DNA from: a virus
DNA: 56,031 nucleotides
Strand: one strand, 5' to 3'
IMG/VR virus record: IMGVR_UViG_3300010885_050120
Location: 1 to 56,031 of that record
Numbering within the stretch: the stretch's first letter is position 1; each line of letters opens with the position of its first letter. The translations under genes and the position numbers were made by a program. Positions 27,248 through 34,611 of the stretch are shown here, in pieces. The notes beneath the pieces were generated by a model, which worked only from the letters and a program-made list of their open reading frames with translations, ran no database searches and was not told the origin of the DNA.

Positions 27248-27275
27248 GGGGAGGGGGGGTACGCCCCCCCCTCCC
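27248..27275. terminator. Strong bidirectional terminator-like hairpin
   Basis: GGGGAGGGGGGG-TACG-CCCCCCCTCCCC, perfect 12-bp stem between the array and the converging minus-strand operon. Confidence 0.7.
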
Positions 27276-27424
27276 CCCAACCCCCCCGCACCGCCCTAAA
27301 CAGCCCCCCCGCCTAGTCTTGGGCGGCACCTGCCAATTTTGTATCAACCCCCCAAACGAGTGTCAAGAGCAGACCCCCCAACATCGGCACTCCCATTTTT
27401 TTTCGCGCTACCCCCGAAGGAGTG

Positions 27425-27841
27425 TCAAGAGGAGGCAGGCTGAATCGGATCTAGGCGACCACCGTAATACTTGCAGGTCCGGCATTCCCGCTCCCCATCC
27501 GGATATCGGTAGGTATTGGACTCCGTATAGGCGTGTCCGTGGACGCAGCTTGTAACGCGAGGTCCGGACGCATCACCCCGTTCTGCATTGACCTTCGGTG
27601 TGACTGCTTCTAGGTGGACGACGTTGACACACTTTCGGACCCGGCACAAATGATCAACCCACTCCCAACGCGTAAGGGCACCACGATGCTGCTGGTAGAT
27701 CCACCGATGGGCGTTGACCTTCTTCCCCTGGTACTTGAAGGCGCCGTATCCGCTTGGGTCCATCGCGCCAGTCCACTCCCAGCACCCTGTTTCTGGGTTG
27801 ACCGAAACGTATTTCAGGAACCGAGCAATGCTCTCCTGCAT
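27425..27841 (-). CDS. HNH endonuclease (HNH_3-like)
   Basis: 138 residues from ATG at 27841 (TGATG overlap with the previous stop). N-terminal CWEWTGAMDPSGYGAFKYQG, then AHRWIYQQHRG and the HNH core WVDHLCRVRKCVNVVHLEAV are typical of phage HNH_3 homing or replication-linked nucleases. The C-terminus has additional Cys (SCVHGHAYTES, CRTC), a zinc-stabilised extension. Confidence 0.87.
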   Translation of the reverse strand: MQESIARFLKYVSVNPETGCWEWTGAMDPSGYGAFKYQGKKVNAHRWIYQQHRGALTRWEWVDHLCRVRKCVNVVHLEAVTPKVNAERGDASGPRVTSCVHGHAYTESNTYRYPDGERECRTCKYYGGRLDPIQPASS

Positions 27842-28110
27842 CACTTGCCTAGCCCCACGCTCTTCTTATACTCTTTCCGACGTGCTTCCTTAGATCGAGA
27901 AGGCGCCATACTTTTCACTTCGTACTTGCAGGCTCGGCAATTCTTGTCCGTCGGCTTGAAGTAGAACTCCTCGTCCGGCGGCCACTCTTCTTTGCAGCGC
28001 CCACAGACTTTGTAGACCATCAAGCGATACCGAAGGTGACAGCAATTCCCTGGGCGGTTTCCTGCCAGACACGCGCAATCGTCAAAGGCTCTAGCGGGAA
28101 TCAGTCGCAC
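27841..28110 (-). CDS. Zinc-ribbon protein, about 89 aa
   Basis: The GTG at 28110 overlaps the MazG stop by 10 bases, matching the operon's packing; the first ATG is at 28020 (MVYKVCGRCKEEWPP). CGRC and CRACKYE flank EEFYFKPTDKN, a pattern common in small phage zinc proteins near HNH genes. The C-terminus is basic. Confidence 0.62.
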   Translation of the reverse strand: MRLIPARAFDDCACLAGNRPGNCCHLRYRLMVYKVCGRCKEEWPPDEEFYFKPTDKNCRACKYEVKSMAPSRSKEARRKEYKKSVGLGK

Positions 28111-28481
28111 GAGCGGGATCGCGGCTTTTCGTAGACGAGGGTCTCGTCAGTCCGGGTGATGCTTTTGGCAACGGTGAAGCCGTCCGGATAGCGGAGGCGC
28201 AGCTTCGCCTCATTTTTCTCTGCTACCTCATCCAGACCGATGCCGAGGGCTGTACCAAGTTCGGCAAGGTACCAGAGGACGTCCCCCATCTCCTTAACAA
28301 TTTCTTCACGGTCAAAGGGATGATCGTGTCCTACCCACTTCTTTAGGGCGTCCACTACCTCTCCAGTCTCGCCTGCAAGGCCCATAGCAGCCACGGAGAC
28401 GCGAGTTTTGAGTAAATCCATATCTACAGACCCCCGAGCGGTTTGCGCGGCTGCCTGCTGGTATTTCTTGAAATCGGTCAT
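28101..28481 (-). CDS. MazG-like nucleotide pyrophosphohydrolase
   Basis: 126 residues. The MazG core is intact: GLAGETGEVVDALKK (residues 34-48, Glu38 and Glu41) and KEMGDVLWYLAE (63-74, Glu64 and Asp67), ending with KLRLRYPDGF. It should hydrolyse NTPs or related nucleotides to NMP and pyrophosphate in the cytoplasm. Phage MazG homologues have been proposed to alter nucleotide pools or (p)ppGpp signalling. Confidence 0.92.
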   Translation of the reverse strand: MTDFKKYQQAAAQTARGSVDMDLLKTRVSVAAMGLAGETGEVVDALKKWVGHDHPFDREEIVKEMGDVLWYLAELGTALGIGLDEVAEKNEAKLRLRYPDGFTVAKSITRTDETLVYEKPRSRSCD

Positions 28482-28934
28482 TTAGCCCTCCCGAGCTACT
28501 TTTACCTTTCGCTGTCGGCGCTTGAACACCCGTTCAGCCGCCTTATAGTCCTTGACCAGATCCGCATGTGCCTTCTCCAACGCCTTCCCAGTCAGATACT
28601 TCTCATGCAGATCAATCAGTTTTCCGGCCCAGATCTCATTGTGTTCGGTCTCTTTGTACTCCAGATGGGCAATCTCGTGCAGCATCGTCTCAATGTCGTT
28701 GCCAGAGCAGAATGCCATCCGCTTGTCATCAAGATACGTCACGCCACAGTAGTGCGTCAACTCGGGGTCTTCGTGCCAGTGGATGTACACATGGTAGAGG
28801 TCCAACTTGTGTTCACGCAGGATGCGGTCAAGAAAGAGGATGGATTCTTGCCATGTGGCGAGAATGCGTGGCGGCATACCTTTTTGCACGCTCAACGCGA
28901 AGGAAAGACCTTTGAACCAAGTGGGTTTTGCCAT
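28482..28934 (-). CDS. SprT-like zinc metallopeptidase
   Basis: 150 residues with HEIAH at 86-90 and a downstream His in EYKETEHNEIWAGKL, the HExxH plus third-ligand pattern of SprT/WLM-type peptidases. Strands LYHVYIHWHED and GVTYLDDKRMAFC precede it. The C-terminus is basic and helical. SprT-like proteins act at DNA-bound proteins in other systems; a role here is inference. Confidence 0.75.
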   Translation of the reverse strand: MAKPTWFKGLSFALSVQKGMPPRILATWQESILFLDRILREHKLDLYHVYIHWHEDPELTHYCGVTYLDDKRMAFCSGNDIETMLHEIAHLEYKETEHNEIWAGKLIDLHEKYLTGKALEKAHADLVKDYKAAERVFKRRQRKVKVAREG

Positions 28935-28968
28935 GGGGGTAGTCTAGCCGAATGTAGACGGGAAGGCA

Positions 28969-29253
28969 ATGGGAAGCGGGGCTTCTCAGGGGTACACTGG
29001 ACTCGTGCAGGACTATCGAGTATCGTACGTCCGTTCCGCGTTCCCGTTCTGGGTGGTTGAGCATCCGGACGGGGAAGAGATTGCCTCGTCCCCCGAGCAG
29101 GTGATGGCGCACGTTGGGCGCTTGGTACGGGATAAGATTAAAGACGGTGGGTCTAGCGAATTTCGGATCTTTTGGGATACTATTCCAGATGGGTTCAAGG
29201 CCCCGGATCTGCAACTGACGCTGGAGGAGACGAAGCCTACCTCCCGGCATTGA
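28969..29253 (+). CDS. Hypothetical protein on opposite strand, about 94 aa
   Basis: The ATG at 28969 has GGAAGG too close to be ideal. A GTG at 29005 (VQDYRVSYVRSAFPFWVV) is in frame and has a TACACT seven bases upstream, so the true start could be a leaderless GTG. The protein is strand-helix-strand with a PDGEEIASSPEQVMAHVGRL helix. It overlaps the ParB-like gene end by 17 bases. Confidence 0.6.
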   Translation: MGSGASQGYTGLVQDYRVSYVRSAFPFWVVEHPDGEEIASSPEQVMAHVGRLVRDKIKDGGSSEFRIFWDTIPDGFKAPDLQLTLEETKPTSRH

Positions 29254-29725
29254 CCTTTGTCCCGCACTTCGGACAAATGATCTCTGGCTTTGGCTGCGGA
29301 TCTGCAGGGGTTGGCATCTCGTTCAGCAGCTTCTCTAAGTCCTCTTTGTCGTAGCCCGTCTCCAAGAGCATGTCTGCTGCGTCCAAGCCCACAAGGATGT
29401 CTTTCAGGACCTCCTCATCCCATGAACCAATATCGCTCGTTCGGTTGTCAGCGATTAGGATCGCAAGAGCACGCTGATCGTCACACTCCACCCAGAACAC
29501 AGGCACATGGGTCATCCCAACCTGTACGGCTGCTTGGAAGCGATGGTTGCCTGCAAGGATGTAGCGGGTAGACTTCTGCGCGACGACCGTGCCAAACCAG
29601 CCATTCTTCTGAATGCTGGTGATGATCGCACCGATATCACCCTGTCGTGCATTGTTTGGGTGGGTCTTGAGCGTACTGACTTCTACATACTCAATAAGCG
29701 TTGACTCAGGTTGTTGGTGAGTCAT
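29237..29725 (-). CDS. ParB-like nuclease-domain protein with C-terminal zinc ribbon
   Basis: 162 residues. The ParB/Srx N-terminal fold is clear: EYVEVSTLKTHPNNARQGD, SIQKNGWFGTVVAQ, then YILAGNHRFQAAVQVG (GNHR at 59-62) and LADNRTSDIG. The C-terminus adds CPKCGTKV, half of a zinc ribbon. Such phage proteins often sit near DNA methyltransferases and may bind or nick DNA. It lacks the HTH of chromosomal ParB. Confidence 0.88.
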   Translation of the reverse strand: MTHQQPESTLIEYVEVSTLKTHPNNARQGDIGAIITSIQKNGWFGTVVAQKSTRYILAGNHRFQAAVQVGMTHVPVFWVECDDQRALAILIADNRTSDIGSWDEEVLKDILVGLDAADMLLETGYDKEDLEKLLNEMPTPADPQPKPEIICPKCGTKVNAGR

Positions 29726-29807
29726 CGGCAACCCACTGACCTGCGACAGCAGGGAAGGAGGGGTGACGGTACCCTAAAAATAAAAAATTTACCGTCCGTG
29801 TGGGGGA

Positions 29808-30137
29808 TCATCGCGTACCGACGACTGTGTCCAACTCAAACTTTGAGGCAATAGTTTTGGCACTAGCCATTCCCATTACACCAAGCGGAGCGCCGGACTT
29901 GGGAAAGAAGACGAGCGCTGGAATGCTCGTAATGTTGAGCTCCCGAACATTCTGCTGGTTCTCATCCACATTGAGCTTGACAATGCGCACCTGTGGATAC
30001 TTTGCCGCGAGGATGTCTAGTTCCTTGGAGATCTGCTTGCAGGGCTGGCACCATGGCGCCCAGAAGTCCACGATGACAGGACCATTTGCAATCTCTTCCT
30101 TGAAAGTTGCGTCGGTAATAGACTTGACGTCCGCCAT
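29808..30137 (-). CDS. trxA: Thioredoxin
   Basis: 109 residues, full length. Active site WCQPCK (Cys30, Cys33), followed by TSIPALVFFP with the cis-proline. The usual central Asp region (VDFWAPW) is present. A cytoplasmic disulfide reductase that could serve phage ribonucleotide reduction or act as a polymerase processivity partner as in T7; neither partner is in this window. QP in place of GP is a known variant. Confidence 0.93.
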   Translation of the reverse strand: MADVKSITDATFKEEIANGPVIVDFWAPWCQPCKQISKELDILAAKYPQVRIVKLNVDENQQNVRELNITSIPALVFFPKSGAPLGVMGMASAKTIASKFELDTVVGTR

Positions 30138-30188
30138 AGATCCTCCGCTTGATATGTGTTGTGGGGACGAGATTGTAGCAGCAACGAG

Positions 30189-30548
30189 CTAGTCTTTCAC
30201 CATCTTGCCGTGCTGCACAGGTTTAAACATTCGCATCAATGTAGCAAGGGCTGTGGCGTCCGGTTCCGCAGATCCTTTCCAGACGTCACTCAAGATTTGT
30301 TGCGTTTGGGAGATGGGATAGAAGTTCACCAGTTCGGGAAAGGCTTCGTTATTGACGAGTCGCAATCCGTCTGCAAACTCTTCAAACCGCACTGTCCATC
30401 CCTCACCAAGCACATCCATGCTGTCGGGATCAATGCGGAGTTCATCTAATGCGACTAGGCGAAACACTCCGCCTGCCCGGAGCACCCCAAGAAAGGGATG
30501 CCCCGTAAGCAGGTAGAGCGCAATCTTCGGATTGGATGGAGGGATCAT
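30189..30548 (-). CDS. Hypothetical protein, 119 aa
   Basis: Begins MIPPSNPKIALYLLTGHPFLGVL; alternating strands and helices with FRLVALDELRIDPDSMDVLG in the middle and a helical C-terminus. Lies between SSB and thioredoxin genes. No family recognised. Confidence 0.65.
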   Translation of the reverse strand: MIPPSNPKIALYLLTGHPFLGVLRAGGVFRLVALDELRIDPDSMDVLGEGWTVRFEEFADGLRLVNNEAFPELVNFYPISQTQQILSDVWKGSAEPDATALATLMRMFKPVQHGKMVKD

Positions 30549-30563
30549 CCAAGATGCTCGAGA

Positions 30564-30959
30564 TTAGAACGGAAGGTCGTCAAACGCTGAAGCCGCAGTA
30601 GCAGACACTTCTGCCTCTGCTTCTGGCTCTGCGCCCTGACGCTTGTTGCTGCGAGCGAGAAGCTGCAGATACTTGCAATGAACGGCGAGTTCAATGTGAT
30701 CCTCACCCTTCTTGTCCTGCCACGAGCTGACCTCTGGCGAACCCTCAATCATGACAAGGTCTCCCTTCTCAAGGAGCTTGACTGCGAGTTCAGCGCGACC
30801 ATCCCAGCAAGTGATTGGGTACCACTTAGAGACGTACTCTCCATTGGCGTCCTTGCCAGCGCTGACTGCGACATTGAAATTCACGACGGGTCGCCCCGCC
30901 TTGGTGGCGCGCTGCTCAGGCTTTGAGCCAACGCGTCCGATAAGCGTAACCTTAATCAT
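30564..30959 (-). CDS. ssb: Single-stranded DNA-binding protein
   Basis: 131 residues. OB-fold start MIKVTLIGRVGSKPEQR, then VVNFNVAVSAGKD, WYPITCWDGRAELAVKLLEKGDLV (given by residues 46-69) and IELAVHCKYLQLL match bacterial SSB. The acidic linker ends in DDLPF, the partner-binding tip for replication and repair proteins. It coats single strands during phage replication. Confidence 0.95.
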   Translation of the reverse strand: MIKVTLIGRVGSKPEQRATKAGRPVVNFNVAVSAGKDANGEYVSKWYPITCWDGRAELAVKLLEKGDLVMIEGSPEVSSWQDKKGEDHIELAVHCKYLQLLARSNKRQGAEPEAEAEVSATAASAFDDLPF

Positions 30960-30962
30960 CTT

Positions 30963-31400
30963 CTATTCCTTCCAAATCTCTACTGCAACTCCCGGAAGGC
31001 TCCCTTCGCCAGCCGGTGTCGTGTAGTTCTTACTGGCCGTCAAGCGGACGACCTGCGCATCATCTTGCCACAACCCTGCGTCCGTCCCCGCGTCCAAGAT
31101 GGCTCGCACCAACTTGTCCAGATCTGGCTTCACGATGTGGCTCGTACTGTACCCCTTCCGCAGCGTTCCGCTGCCGTTGAGGTGTGACTTCGGTCGCTCA
31201 AAGAAGAATGAGAGGCTCACGCCGACCGGTCCGTCAATGTTCGGTTGCCCGATACCACGACGAAACGCGAACGAGGTAAACTCCCGCCACTTCTTTAGAT
31301 TGACATTGTCGCTGGTAACGACAACTTTCCCGCCACGATTAAAGGCACGCGCCGATCCTTGCGGAACGGGAATGCCATAGATATAGGTGCGCCCGATCAT
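30963..31400 (-). CDS. RusA-like Holliday junction resolvase
   Basis: 145 residues from the ATG at 31400, which overlaps the methyltransferase stop as ATGA. RusA features: early strand YIYGIPVPQGSARAF, then SHIVKPDLDKLVRAILDAG, followed by WQDDAQVVRL, containing the conserved Asp residues. It would resolve four-way junctions before packaging. Neighbours SSB, DnaC-like and Cas4-like genes support a recombination/replication role. Confidence 0.88.
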   Translation of the reverse strand: MIGRTYIYGIPVPQGSARAFNRGGKVVVTSDNVNLKKWREFTSFAFRRGIGQPNIDGPVGVSLSFFFERPKSHLNGSGTLRKGYSTSHIVKPDLDKLVRAILDAGTDAGLWQDDAQVVRLTASKNYTTPAGEGSLPGVAVEIWKE

Positions 31401-32764
31401 AAGCGCGCGTCCACTTCTGCCAACCGTACGCCAATCCACTCGGCGACGTTGGAGACTACTCCGTTGCCGCACACCTTGTAGCGGTTGGAGTCCATGCCCT
31501 CTGGGTTGAGCTCGTCATTCGCCTGGCTGAACGATCCAACCACTGCGTGCGTGGTGCGGATGTCCGTGGTGTCAAAGGTGTTGAGCGTATTCGCTACACC
31601 GTCGTCTACCCACGTCTCTGGCGAACCGGGCGTACTGACCCGTGAGGACTTCCGATACGCAGCAGCAATAAAGGTCTGCGCGTGGTGGCTCTGTGGGCTC
31701 GGCCAGACTGCGTTGAGCGACAACGCCGTATCAATCGGTGTTGCCGAGAAGTTGCCAGCCTTGGCATCCTCACGAATGCTGTAGGCGTGCTGCTCTACTT
31801 CTTCTTTGCTCGGGACCGCTGCGCCCATTGCCCTAGCGCTGGAATTGTCCAGCCCTCCGGCCAACCCATCAGACGCTCGCACTCCATCGGCGAGAGTCTT
31901 CGGACTGATAACGAGCTTATTCCCTTGGGCATCGTTGTCGTCTGCTCCGAATCCTCCACCGAGTCCGCCTCGGGTGAGGGCTGTGGTGACAACGAGCTGT
32001 CCGTCTTCAACGGTGCTGGTTGGTCCCTTGTGGTATCTGGCGAGGAGTGCGCCAGCGACGTGAGGGCGTTCATCAGAGGCGCCGGAAGAATCCTGCCACG
32101 ACGTCCTGCGCGAGATAGAATGCCCGCAGCCGCCTTCGCACTCAAATAGAACCTCTGCGGAGCGGTCACTTCCAAGACTCGCGACAAGGAATACTCGACG
32201 GCGTCGTTGGGGGACTCCGAAGTAGCGCGCATCCAAAGTTCGCCACGATACGCCATACCCGAGTTCGTCCATTTCACGGAGAAGTCTGGCGAGGTCTCGT
32301 CCGTTATTGGACGAGAGGAGCCCAGGGACGTTTTCAAGCACGAGCCACCGAGGGCGGAATCGTTCCACAAGGTTAAGGAAGGTGAAGGCGAGGACTGATC
32401 GTTCTCCATCGGTGAATCCTTTCCGCTTTCCAGCGACTGAGAGGTCTTGGCAGGGGAATCCTCCTGACCAGATGTCTGCGTTTCTCCAATCCACACTGCT
32501 GGTGGTCCCGCCTTCACTGTCAGCGGGTCCGCCACGTCGTTGAAGTGGGTCGGCTGATTGCTGAACCACGCCGGAAAGCTCATGATTTGCAAGTGCGACG
32601 ATGTCCCCGAGTTGTGGGACTCCGGTGAATCGGCTGGCAAGGACGGATCTGGCGAAGGGGTCAATTTCGCTGACGCTGACTGTTTTGATTCCTGCTCGTT
32701 CAAATCCAAGATCAAGCCCTCCAACTCCGCTAAAGAATGATGCGTGGGTCAATGTTTTGGTCAT
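31397..32764 (-). CDS. C5-cytosine DNA methyltransferase
   Basis: 455 residues. Motif I FSGVGGLDLGFERAG (11-25), motif IV PCQDLS with catalytic Cys105, motif VI ENV (144-146), motif VIII QRRRR (186-190) and, at the far end, motif X NRYKVCGNGVVSNVAEWIG. Motif IX (RRLTPxExxRLQGFP) is not found in this frame, but a match lies in the overlapping frame described next. The variable region between VIII and X is long and Gly/Ser-rich. It should methylate cytosines in specific sites to guard phage DNA; the site cannot be read from sequence. Confidence 0.88.
   Translation of the reverse strand: MTKTLTHASFFSGVGGLDLGFERAGIKTVSVSEIDPFARSVLASRFTGVPQLGDIVALANHELSGVVQQSADPLQRRGGPADSEGGTTSSVDWRNADIWSGGFPCQDLSVAGKRKGFTDGERSVLAFTFLNLVERFRPRWLVLENVPGLLSSNNGRDLARLLREMDELGYGVSWRTLDARYFGVPQRRRRVFLVASLGSDRSAEVLFECEGGCGHSISRRTSWQDSSGASDERPHVAGALLARYHKGPTSTVEDGQLVVTTALTRGGLGGGFGADDNDAQGNKLVISPKTLADGVRASDGLAGGLDNSSARAMGAAVPSKEEVEQHAYSIREDAKAGNFSATPIDTALSLNAVWPSPQSHHAQTFIAAAYRKSSRVSTPGSPETWVDDGVANTLNTFDTTDIRTTHAVVGSFSQANDELNPEGMDSNRYKVCGNGVVSNVAEWIGVRLAEVDARL
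31795..32724 (-). CDS. Long overlapping reading frame inside the methyltransferase gene
   Basis: 309 codons in the +1 frame relative to the methyltransferase, same strand. Unlike a chance shadow, it has recognisable protein-like segments: VEYSLSRVLEV, FYLSAKAAAGILSRAGRRGR (residues about 192-211) and VRRLSPMECERLMGWPEGWT (274-293), the last matching C5-methyltransferase motif IX. I recall FLSxKACxGILRRAxxRG-type sequences in other phage proteins. It may be an overprinted gene or a frame used by ribosomal frameshifting. No ribosome site is obvious at its ATG. Confidence 0.4.
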   Translation of the reverse strand: MEGLILDLNEQESKQSASAKLTPSPDPSLPADSPESHNSGTSSHLQIMSFPAWFSNQPTHFNDVADPLTVKAGPPAVWIGETQTSGQEDSPAKTSQSLESGKDSPMENDQSSPSPSLTLWNDSALGGSCLKTSLGSSRPITDETSPDFSVKWTNSGMAYRGELWMRATSESPNDAVEYSLSRVLEVTAPQRFYLSAKAAAGILSRAGRRGRILPAPLMNALTSLAHSSPDTTRDQPAPLKTDSSLSPQPSPEADSVEDSEQTTTMPKGISSLSVRRLSPMECERLMGWPEGWTIPALGQWAQRSRAKKK

Positions 32765-33432
32765 CGGCTCTTCGCTCCCTTTTCTGGGCGATAGTCCGAT
32801 GCCTCAACCCGCACGATTCGGCAGGTTTCCTGAAGCCGGCTCACCGCTGCCCCATATCCTAGATCATCTAGTTCGTCTAGTGTGCGGTTGCTTGTTACGA
32901 CAGTCGGCAGAAGGTTCTGGTATCGGCTTTCAATGAGGACATACAGTCGCTCGGTTGCCCAGTCGGTCGCCTTCTCCTTGCCAAAGTCGTCAAGGATCAC
33001 GACGGATGCAGTACCAAGGCAGTACTCATAGAGGTCTTGCGCCTTGGATTCCGTCCACTTCATGCCCTGACGGAGTTCGTCAAGCAAGATAGGGGCATTG
33101 ATGAAGCGATATTTGCGCTCCTCAAGGGAATTCGGGTCAAGATAGACGTCAGAGTTGGCGTCATGCTGGCGAATGGTGGCAAATTTGCGTGCGCGCTCGC
33201 GAAGAGCGGCCACAGCAAGGTGTGTTTTGCCCGTTCCTGGCTCGCCAAGCAGCATAAATCCACGATCTTTGAGGTTTTCTAGGGCTGCCCACTCTTTTGC
33301 AACCTCAACCGCCTTGTCCGTCTTTGGTCGAGCAGTGAAATTCTCAAATGTGTGCGTGAAATATCGCGCTGGCACCCCAGCACGGGTCAAAATCTTGTCT
33401 TCGTACTGCTTTGTGCTCTCAGGACTCAACAT
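32761..33432 (-). CDS. DnaC/IstB-like AAA+ helicase loader
   Basis: About 223 residues from the ATG at 33432 (a GTG at 33441 is an alternative). Walker A GEPGTGKT at 63-70, Walker B VVILDDFGKE, sensor-like TVVTSNRTLDEL and C-terminal arginine region CRIVRVEASDYR. This is the layout of DnaC-type loaders, which place a replicative helicase on DNA. No DnaB-like helicase is present in the window, so it may load the host helicase. Confidence 0.87.
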   Translation of the reverse strand: MLSPESTKQYEDKILTRAGVPARYFTHTFENFTARPKTDKAVEVAKEWAALENLKDRGFMLLGEPGTGKTHLAVAALRERARKFATIRQHDANSDVYLDPNSLEERKYRFINAPILLDELRQGMKWTESKAQDLYEYCLGTASVVILDDFGKEKATDWATERLYVLIESRYQNLLPTVVTSNRTLDELDDLGYGAAVSRLQETCRIVRVEASDYRPEKGAKSR

Positions 33433-33826
33433 AATCGTCACGACTAAACCCTTTCTCGCGCTTTGGGGCGCTGTTCCATTGCTTTTGCCTAGAAACACTC
33501 ATCCGAGTGAGATAGGACACCTGATCTCCCTTCGGTTCCTTTAGCGCAACGAAGCAAATTGCTCCAAGTAGCGCCTCAAGCCCCCCAGGGAACTCTTTAT
33601 AGAGCTTTGCGATCCTTCCGTACTGCGATTTATCTAGTGGTCTGCCAGAAACCGCTGACATAAAGTCACCGACGCGACCCTGAGGGTTCTTACCAGTGAC
33701 AATGTACTCAAGCCATTGAGGAAGCGTCTTACCGCCTACCCCTTGGACTCCTTCTGGTCGCGCAGTCCCGGAACTAGCACTTTCAGAATCTTGCGCTCTG
33801 GTAGTTGCTGCGGATGACTCTCCCAT
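33419..33826 (-). CDS. Hypothetical protein upstream of DnaC-like gene, 135 aa
   Basis: AAGGAG lies 12 bases before the ATG at 33826; no later start fits. The first 30 residues are Ser/Thr-rich, then LPQWLEYIVTGKNPQG starts a helical domain with LYKEFPGGLEALLGAICFVALK, and a basic C-terminus. Position suggests a replication partner of the loader. It overlaps the upstream gene by 91 bases, which is unusual. Confidence 0.62.
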   Translation of the reverse strand: MGESSAATTRAQDSESASSGTARPEGVQGVGGKTLPQWLEYIVTGKNPQGRVGDFMSAVSGRPLDKSQYGRIAKLYKEFPGGLEALLGAICFVALKEPKGDQVSYLTRMSVSRQKQWNSAPKREKGFSRDDYVES

Positions 33827-34611
33827 TTATCACAAATCTCCTTATACTCACACGTCGCGTGCGCCCACGACGAAGGATTAGGGTATACGCCCTTCTCCTG
33901 CGCGTCAAGGAACGCCCTTGCCGTGATGTAGAGCTTATCAATCTCATTCTGTCCACGGTGTGTCACACGCCGATCAACAACTGGAGCCTTAGCGTTCTTG
34001 CTGATGATATTGAACGTGATCTCTGGGTTGTGCCCATAGTTCTCGCGAACAGCGAGAGCATATGCCGTTGCCTGCACATCGCCATGCTCACGACCTTCCT
34101 CCCAACGACGCGAAGCAGTCTTGTGCTCCACGACGTCATGATTCTTGGTGATCATGTCAACCTGCGCCTTGAGTTTGATTGGCAACTTACCAAGTCGGCT
34201 GTGACTGATCTCAGCAAACATCGTGTGCTCCACGAACTTTGCCTCCCAGTCATCACCAATGGTGATGGCTTCCCGAAGCATCTCCTGCCCCATTGCCTGC
34301 TGCCCAATTGGATCGGCATCCTTCTCGGACATCCAATCTACCTTGGCAGACTCAATGGAGTAGGTGCGCTTGTACGCCTCGTACGCTTTGCCAAGATCAC
34401 CAGCCCTCTTCCCGCCGCCAATCGGCTCATACCAGTTTTGCAATCCGGCATGCACCGAAGTACCGAGGGCGAAGAATGGCGTCGTCTTATCGGTCCAGAG
34501 ACCAAGACGATACTTGTACCACCAGCGCAGCGGGCAGGAGAGGAACTCCCGCAGTTCGCTTACGCTGACGTGCTCTGGGTGGCGTTCTGGGTAGCGAATC
34601 AGTTCGCTCAC
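33736..34611 (-). CDS. Cas4/RecB-like PD-(D/E)XK nuclease
   Basis: About 291 residues when started at GTG 34611, which overlaps the upstream stop as GTGA; a TTG at 34638 is the alternative. SELREFLSCPLRWWYKYRLGL with Cys, then ALGTSVHAGLQNWYEP, and the nuclease core AQVDMITKNHDVVEHKTASR contain the expected His, Asp and E-x-K (EHK) residues. A late C-x5-C element (TCEYKEICDKW) may hold part of an iron-sulfur cluster as in Cas4. Likely an exonuclease in phage recombination with the neighbouring gene at 34608. Confidence 0.85.
   Translation of the reverse strand: MSELIRYPERHPEHVSVSELREFLSCPLRWWYKYRLGLWTDKTTPFFALGTSVHAGLQNWYEPIGGGKRAGDLGKAYEAYKRTYSIESAKVDWMSEKDADPIGQQAMGQEMLREAITIGDDWEAKFVEHTMFAEISHSRLGKLPIKLKAQVDMITKNHDVVEHKTASRRWEEGREHGDVQATAYALAVRENYGHNPEITFNIISKNAKAPVVDRRVTHRGQNEIDKLYITARAFLDAQEKGVYPNPSSWAHATCEYKEICDKWESHPQQLPERKILKVLVPGLRDQKESKG

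Noticed and set aside
26887-27291. 134-codon minus-strand frame at the end of the array
   Set aside because: It mirrors gene 27046 and its promoter, has an odd Leu/Arg/Ser-rich composition and no ribosome site.
5294-27375. 15-bp direct repeat TGTCAAGAGCAGACC at 5294-5308 and 27361-27375
   Set aside because: About one exact 15-mer pair is expected by chance in a sequence this long, and neither site is flanked by other signs of an attachment site or insertion.
27361-27435. Two GAGTGTCAAGAG copies that read as TTGACA on the minus strand
   Set aside because: Only one has a possible -10 (TACAAA), and transcription from it would oppose the array with no gene downstream.
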